From positions 1-9,573 of the forward strand of contig JAJYAS010000087.1 in the NCBI GenBank assembly GCA_021779415.1: a stretch of DNA of 9,573 nucleotides, in the 5' to 3' direction. A program made the position numbers and the translations under genes. Of the stretch, positions 6,808 to 9,573 are shown one piece after another. This stretch comes from Bacillota bacterium (GTDB taxonomy: Bacteria > Bacillota_B > Desulfitobacteriia > Desulfitobacteriales > Desulfitobacteriaceae). The notes under the pieces are model-generated. The model worked only from the letters and a program-made list of their open reading frames with translations, was not told where the DNA came from and searched no databases. Every line of letters starts with the position of its first letter. Within the stretch, counting starts at the first letter, position 1.

Positions 6808-6840
6808 CCCCTTTAACAACGCAATGTCAAAGGGGATTTT
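6808..6840 (+). terminator. Orphan intrinsic-terminator-like hairpin
   Basis: CCCCTTT (6808-6814) pairs with AAAGGGG (6829-6835) over a 14-base loop and is followed by ATTTTCATTTATA on the plus strand. It is in the correct orientation to end a plus-strand transcript, but no plus-strand gene lies within the 700 bases upstream. It may end an unannotated RNA, remain from a lost gene, or shield the AAA promoter from read-through. Confidence 0.42.
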
Positions 6841-6871
6841 CATTTATATTGCAATATGATAATGTCAAGAT

Positions 6872-6889
6872 AAAATCATTGATGATTTT
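6872..6889. promoter_or_regulatory. Palindromic candidate operator over the AAA operon -35 box
   Basis: AAAATCAT (6872-6879) and ATGATTTT (6882-6889) are perfect 8-base reverse complements around a central TG. The palindrome contains the -35 hexamer of the promoter at 6879-6907, so a dimeric regulator bound there would block RNA polymerase. No matching regulator is identifiable in the window. AT-rich palindromes can arise by chance. Confidence 0.4.
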
Positions 6890-6907
6890 TAAATTATGCT
6901 TTATAAT
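6879..6907 (+). promoter_or_regulatory. Sigma-A-type promoter of the AAA / acetyltransferase / topoisomerase operon
   Basis: TTGATG (6879-6884, four of six) is followed after exactly 17 bases by a perfect TATAAT (6902-6907). The predicted start near 6914 gives a leader of about 30 bases before the first ATPase ATG. No other promoter is apparent before the genes downstream, which are spaced by 1, -10 and 4 bases. Confidence 0.7.
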
Positions 6908-6929
6908 ATTATTAGATAAAATATCAAAA

Positions 6930-6935
6930 AAGGAG
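6930..6935 (+). promoter_or_regulatory. Ribosome binding site that fixes the first ATPase start
   Basis: AAGGAG ends eight bases before the ATG at 6944. The in-frame GTG at 6935 overlaps this site and cannot be the start. The ATG start also aligns the N-terminus (MPRSTDV) with that of the second ATPase (MPKTNDV). Confidence 0.75.
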
Positions 6936-6943
6936 TGGGGACT

Positions 6944-7861
6944 ATGCCACGTTCTACTGATGTAGCTGCGTTAATTGCGGCAGTTGGGATTAAAGATTTC
7001 GATGCCTTTAGAAATATTGCAAATTCTATTGTGTCTAGGGAACGTTCTCGGCAAAACGAGCAATCGGCAACCATTATCGAGACCACACTTGATCATTACT
7101 TCCCTGAACAAACGGGGTTACAATTGCCGCCTGGAATTAGTTCTTTTGTATGGTTGGATCATCCTAAATTAGGGCTAAGTGATATTTACCTACCGTCTGA
7201 CCAGAAAATTGATATATATAAATTTGTGGGTGAGCGTAAAAAATTTAAGGCACTGAGACGTGCCGGACTACCTATGCGCAACCGTATATTGTTATGCGGT
7301 CCCCCCGGAAATGGTAAGACAACTTTAGCCGGGGCGATTGCAAAGGAAATGAAACTTCCTATGCTTTCGCTTAAATCACAAAGTATCATAGACTCATACA
7401 TTGGTAAGACATCCAGATATATTGAGCAAATATTTGACTTTGTTCAAAACAATAATTGTCTGTTGTTTATTGATGAACTGGACTCCATTGGGTCAAAGCG
7501 ATCCAGTGGCTCAAGTGGGCAACGTGAGTACAACGTTATTGTTAACTCCTTATTAATGAACTTGGATAGATTGTCGGACAATTGTGTCGTTATTGCGGCA
7601 ACAAATAAAAAAGACTTAATTGATGGAGCTTTGCTCCGTAGATTTAACGTTGACTTCTATTTGGAGGCCCCGGCTAAGCCAGAGATAAAGCGTTATATTA
7701 TGAATTACCAAAGGGATCGTGAAATATTTTTCGCTCAATTATTTTCCCTGGAAAACGCGGTCAATAGCCTAGAAGGAAAACCATGGTCGAGAGTCGCAGA
7801 GTTTTGCCAAGATTTACATAGACAGTTGATTTTAAATGACAGTAGTGAGGATGTGAGTTAA
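6944..7861 (+). CDS. Small AAA-family ATPase, first of a tandem pair
   Basis: This 305-residue soluble protein has an N-terminal helical domain (1-65) and one classical AAA module. Walker A is GPPGNGKT (119-126), the aromatic pore loop is YIG (152-154), and Walker B is LLFIDE (173-178). Sensor 1 is AATN with N221, and RRF (232-234) provides the likely arginine finger. Such modules hydrolyse ATP in hexameric rings that thread or remodel a protein, or move DNA. The C-terminus carries a GKPWSRVAEFC segment shared with the next gene. Architecture and size resemble small AAA proteins found beside subtilisin-like proteases in defence loci (IteA-type), but no protease lies in this window and that link is from memory. 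It is the first gene of an operon with a second ATPase, an acetyltransferase and a topoisomerase subunit. The substrate is unknown. Confidence 0.85.
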   Translation: MPRSTDVAALIAAVGIKDFDAFRNIANSIVSRERSRQNEQSATIIETTLDHYFPEQTGLQLPPGISSFVWLDHPKLGLSDIYLPSDQKIDIYKFVGERKKFKALRRAGLPMRNRILLCGPPGNGKTTLAGAIAKEMKLPMLSLKSQSIIDSYIGKTSRYIEQIFDFVQNNNCLLFIDELDSIGSKRSSGSSGQREYNVIVNSLLMNLDRLSDNCVVIAATNKKDLIDGALLRRFNVDFYLEAPAKPEIKRYIMNYQRDREIFFAQLFSLENAVNSLEGKPWSRVAEFCQDLHRQLILNDSSEDVS

Positions 7862-7862
7862 C

Positions 7863-8789
7863 ATGCCTAAAACTAACGACGTTTTACTATTAATTCGCGC
7901 CATTGGTCAGCGTAATTACGAACAGGCAAAACGGACAGTAGAAATGATGATAACAAATGAACGTGGCAATAACCGAGAACAGGTTGCTAAATCACTCGAA
8001 CGAGCACTCAATCAGTGGCCCAACATGATTGAGTTACCCAGAGCTATTAGTAACTTAGTTTATGCGGAGGAACCGCAGCGGGATATGGACAGCGTATATC
8101 TCTCCCCCACCCTCTCTGCCGAAATAGCGTTATTTTTAAATGAATGGGCAAAATCAGAGGAAATTATTTCTGCCGGTCTACCGATAAGAAACAAGATTTT
8201 ATTAGCCGGACCACCTGGGAACGGCAAAACAAGTCTTGCCGAAGCAATGGCCAAGTCCCTTCAACTACCTTTTTTGCCGATTAAAATACATTCATTATTA
8301 GAATCTACACTTGGGGACACAAGCAAAAATATTGGGAAACTTTTTGATCACGCAATGTCTAATAATGCGCTATTGTTTATTGATGAGTTGGATGTTATCG
8401 GGTCAGCAAGACAACTGGCTAACCAATCGGCCATGAAAGAATACAATGCCATCACCAACACCCTTCTTTTAAGTTTAGATCGTTTGCCTGATACCAGCGT
8501 GGTTGTCGGAGCCACAAATATGCCTCATGCCTTGGATGATGCGTTGGAACGTAGATTTAATCTGAAGTTATGGCTTGATAATCCATCCACCCAACAAATA
8601 TTGACATATTTGGTTGACTATCAACAAAAACACACAGTAGATTTTTTAGAAAACTCCAATGATATGGCGAGTGAATTAGCCGGATCACCATGGTCTACAG
8701 TTAGTGAATTTTGCCTAAATAAACACCGTGACATTATTTTAGGTGTTACCGGTGGCGTTTCAAAAGGGTGGGTTGGAAGATGTTCGTGA
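7863..8789 (+). CDS. Small AAA-family ATPase, second of a tandem pair, divergent pore loop
   Basis: This 308-residue paralogue begins one base after the first ATPase stops. Walker A GPPGNGKT (116-123), Walker B LLFIDE (170-175), sensor 1 ATN (N219) and RRF (230-232) are intact, so it should bind and hydrolyse ATP. The N-terminus matches the first copy at many aligned positions (MP...DV..LI.A.G and ER....EQ at 33-40). So does the C-terminus (G.PWS.V.EFC...HR..IL), showing tandem duplication. The pore loop reads TLG (149-151) where the first copy has YIG, so the substrate-gripping aromatic is missing. This suggests specialised subunits in one ring. The last residues (KGWVGRCS) extend past the shared end and overlap the start of the acetyltransferase gene, which implies translational coupling. 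A GTGAGG site near 7845 is distant, so its translation may depend on coupling to the first gene. Confidence 0.85.
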   Translation: MPKTNDVLLLIRAIGQRNYEQAKRTVEMMITNERGNNREQVAKSLERALNQWPNMIELPRAISNLVYAEEPQRDMDSVYLSPTLSAEIALFLNEWAKSEEIISAGLPIRNKILLAGPPGNGKTSLAEAMAKSLQLPFLPIKIHSLLESTLGDTSKNIGKLFDHAMSNNALLFIDELDVIGSARQLANQSAMKEYNAITNTLLLSLDRLPDTSVVVGATNMPHALDDALERRFNLKLWLDNPSTQQILTYLVDYQQKHTVDFLENSNDMASELAGSPWSTVSEFCLNKHRDIILGVTGGVSKGWVGRCS

Positions 8790-9205
8790 TAAAACTAGAA
8801 ACCAGATCTGATGCCGAAAAATTAATTGACTTTGTTCGTTCGGACAACGACCTCCCGGCTTTGTCTGTCAGCGATTTGTTATGTGATCATTTTGTAATTA
8901 TTAAAGATACTCAGATAGCTGGGGTTACCGCAATCGGGCGTTGTAACTGGTTTTCCGCTGAAATATACCATACCTGTGTTTTGCCCCAGTTTCGAGGTCA
9001 GGGGATCGCCACAGCATTAAATGAATTTGCTATCTACTATGCTAGGGATATTTTAGCGAAAAAACTACTCGTTTGTACCGTTAGGGAAAACAATGAACCA
9101 TCAAAAAAGCTGGTTGCTAAAATAGGTTTTACGAAAGTCGCTTCCTTTGAAAACAACGGAAACTTAATTAATTATTATATCAAGCAACTTGTCGTGGAGG
9201 ATTGA
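8780..9205 (+). CDS. GNAT-family N-acetyltransferase
   Basis: This is a 141-residue single-domain GNAT enzyme, which would transfer acetyl from acetyl-CoA to an amine. The acetyl-CoA motif A is visible as [14 protein letters not shown] (67-80), with the pyrophosphate loop Q-x-R-G-Q-G-I-A at 70-77. Motif B follows as [13 protein letters not shown] (105-117), ending in the usual GF before the last strands. The strand IAGVTAIG (46-53) fits the core sheet. Length is normal for a minimal GNAT. I chose ATG 8780 because AAGGGTGG lies about eight bases before it; the GTG at 8768 falls inside that ribosome site. The gene overlaps the second ATPase by 10 bases and ends 4 bases before the topoisomerase gene. 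The substrate cannot be read; a protein lysine on an operon partner, or a small molecule, are both possible. Confidence 0.85.
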   Translation: MFVIKLETRSDAEKLIDFVRSDNDLPALSVSDLLCDHFVIIKDTQIAGVTAIGRCNWFSAEIYHTCVLPQFRGQGIATALNEFAIYYARDILAKKLLVCTVRENNEPSKKLVAKIGFTKVASFENNGNLINYYIKQLVVED

Positions 9206-9209
9206 GATT

Positions 9210-9573
9210 ATGAGCGCAAATATTATTGAACAGCCATTAGAAACAGTTTTGCCTGAAGCCTTTTTAGGGTATTCAAAGTATGTAATTTTACACCGGGCAA
9301 TCCCGGATGTGCGTGATGGTCTCAAGCCTGTTCATCGTAGAATTATATATGCAATGCAAGAGTTAAACATGCGGCACGATAAGCCCCACAGTAAGTCAGC
9401 ACGGCTTGTAGGTCATTGTATGGGGGCTTATCATCCACATGGCGATTCAAGTATCTATGATGCTTCTGTGCGCCTTGCACAGCCGTGGGCAACTCGATAC
9501 CCAATGGTTGATGGGCACGGGAATTTCGGTTATATTGATGGTGATAATGCTGCTGCCATGCGTTACACAGAAA
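9210..9573 (+). CDS. Type IIA DNA topoisomerase A subunit (GyrA/ParC family), N-terminal part
   Basis: The first 121 residues are present and the gene runs off the right edge. The breakage-reunion domain is unmistakable: [21 protein letters not shown] (29-49), then the helix-turn-helix region [10 protein letters not shown] (75-84), [12 protein letters not shown] (101-112) and AAAMRYTE. Y119 is the catalytic tyrosine that links to DNA; it lies 39 residues after S80, as Tyr122 does after Ser83 in E. coli GyrA. S80 and D84 match the quinolone-pocket residues Ser83 and Asp87, so the wild-type pocket is retained. The sequence mixes GyrA-like (VDGHGNFG) and ParC-like (YSKYVI, DSSIYD) features, and the GyrA box that would settle the assignment is beyond the window. 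GGAGG ends nine bases before the ATG. A B subunit does not precede it, unlike the usual B-then-A order, and may follow. Placement behind two ATPases and a GNAT suggests an accessory topoisomerase. Confidence 0.9.
   Translation, partial: MSANIIEQPLETVLPEAFLGYSKYVILHRAIPDVRDGLKPVHRRIIYAMQELNMRHDKPHSKSARLVGHCMGAYHPHGDSSIYDASVRLAQPWATRYPMVDGHGNFGYIDGDNAAAMRYTE

Larger units (their letters stand above)
6098..6878. other. Gene-poor intergenic region between two divergent gene groups
   Basis: This stretch of about 780 bases separates the HEPN-like gene (leftward) from the AAA operon (rightward). Plus-strand open frames inside it lack ribosome sites and recognisable composition, and I do not count them as genes. 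It does contain a stem-loop at 6367-6394, a doubtful 28-codon minus frame, copies of ACATGTTCCC at 6490 and 6544 with an inverted GGGAACAT at 6680, a CGTGG/CCACG hairpin at about 6666-6680, and a terminator-like hairpin at 6808-6840. A GACATT/AATGTC inverted repeat (6192-6215) lies about 100 bases upstream of the HEPN-like start. Confidence 0.55.

Noticed and set aside
6935..6943. GTG start adding three residues to the first ATPase
   Set aside because: The GTG overlaps the AAGGAG ribosome site that serves the ATG at 6944.
8768..8779. GTG start adding four residues to the acetyltransferase
   Set aside because: It lies inside the likely ribosome site for the ATG at 8780.

Overview
The window looks like chromosomal DNA of a low-GC Bacillota bacterium. 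Shine-Dalgarno sites are strong and close to AAGGAGG, two genes appear to use TTG starts, promoters are sigma-A-like, intergenic DNA is AT-rich, and there is a BlaI/BlaR1-type pair. Nothing in the sequence fixes the genus. Gene identities come from reading motifs; no database was consulted.

Layout. Positions 1-333 hold the last 28 codons of a plus-strand gene, possibly a transposase, and then a perfect 34-bp palindrome. Positions 334-2709 form a minus-strand signalling operon. Its promoter is overlaid by two TACA-N2-TGTA operators. It encodes a BlaI/MecI-family repressor (2271-2645), an apparently unannotated 53-residue one-helix membrane protein (2040-2201) and an M56 (BlaR1-like) membrane zinc protease (334-1992). 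The protease ends in a sensor domain that is not a penicillin-binding domain. It should sense something outside the cell, then inactivate the repressor and switch on its own operon.

Positions 2745-3394 are gene-free. They hold a terminator-like stem-loop and three tandem units of about 110-122 bp rich in small GC hairpins. Positions 3395-6097 carry two AT-rich minus-strand genes: a protein with a possible degenerate PD-(D/E)XK nuclease core (456 aa) and a HEPN-like protein with an R-x4-H motif (401 aa). This pair resembles anti-phage defence cargo. Related stem-loops lie on both sides of it, near 2761 and 6367.

Positions 6098-6943 are a second gene-poor stretch with repeats, an orphan terminator, and then a clear promoter whose -35 box lies inside a perfect palindrome. 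From 6944 to the right edge runs a tightly packed plus-strand operon: two tandemly duplicated small AAA ATPases (305 and 308 aa), a GNAT acetyltransferase (141 aa) and the first 121 residues of a type IIA topoisomerase A subunit containing the catalytic tyrosine. The two ATPases probably form a mixed ring. Their co-translation with an acetyltransferase and a topoisomerase is the most unusual association in the window and the best candidate for an undescribed system.
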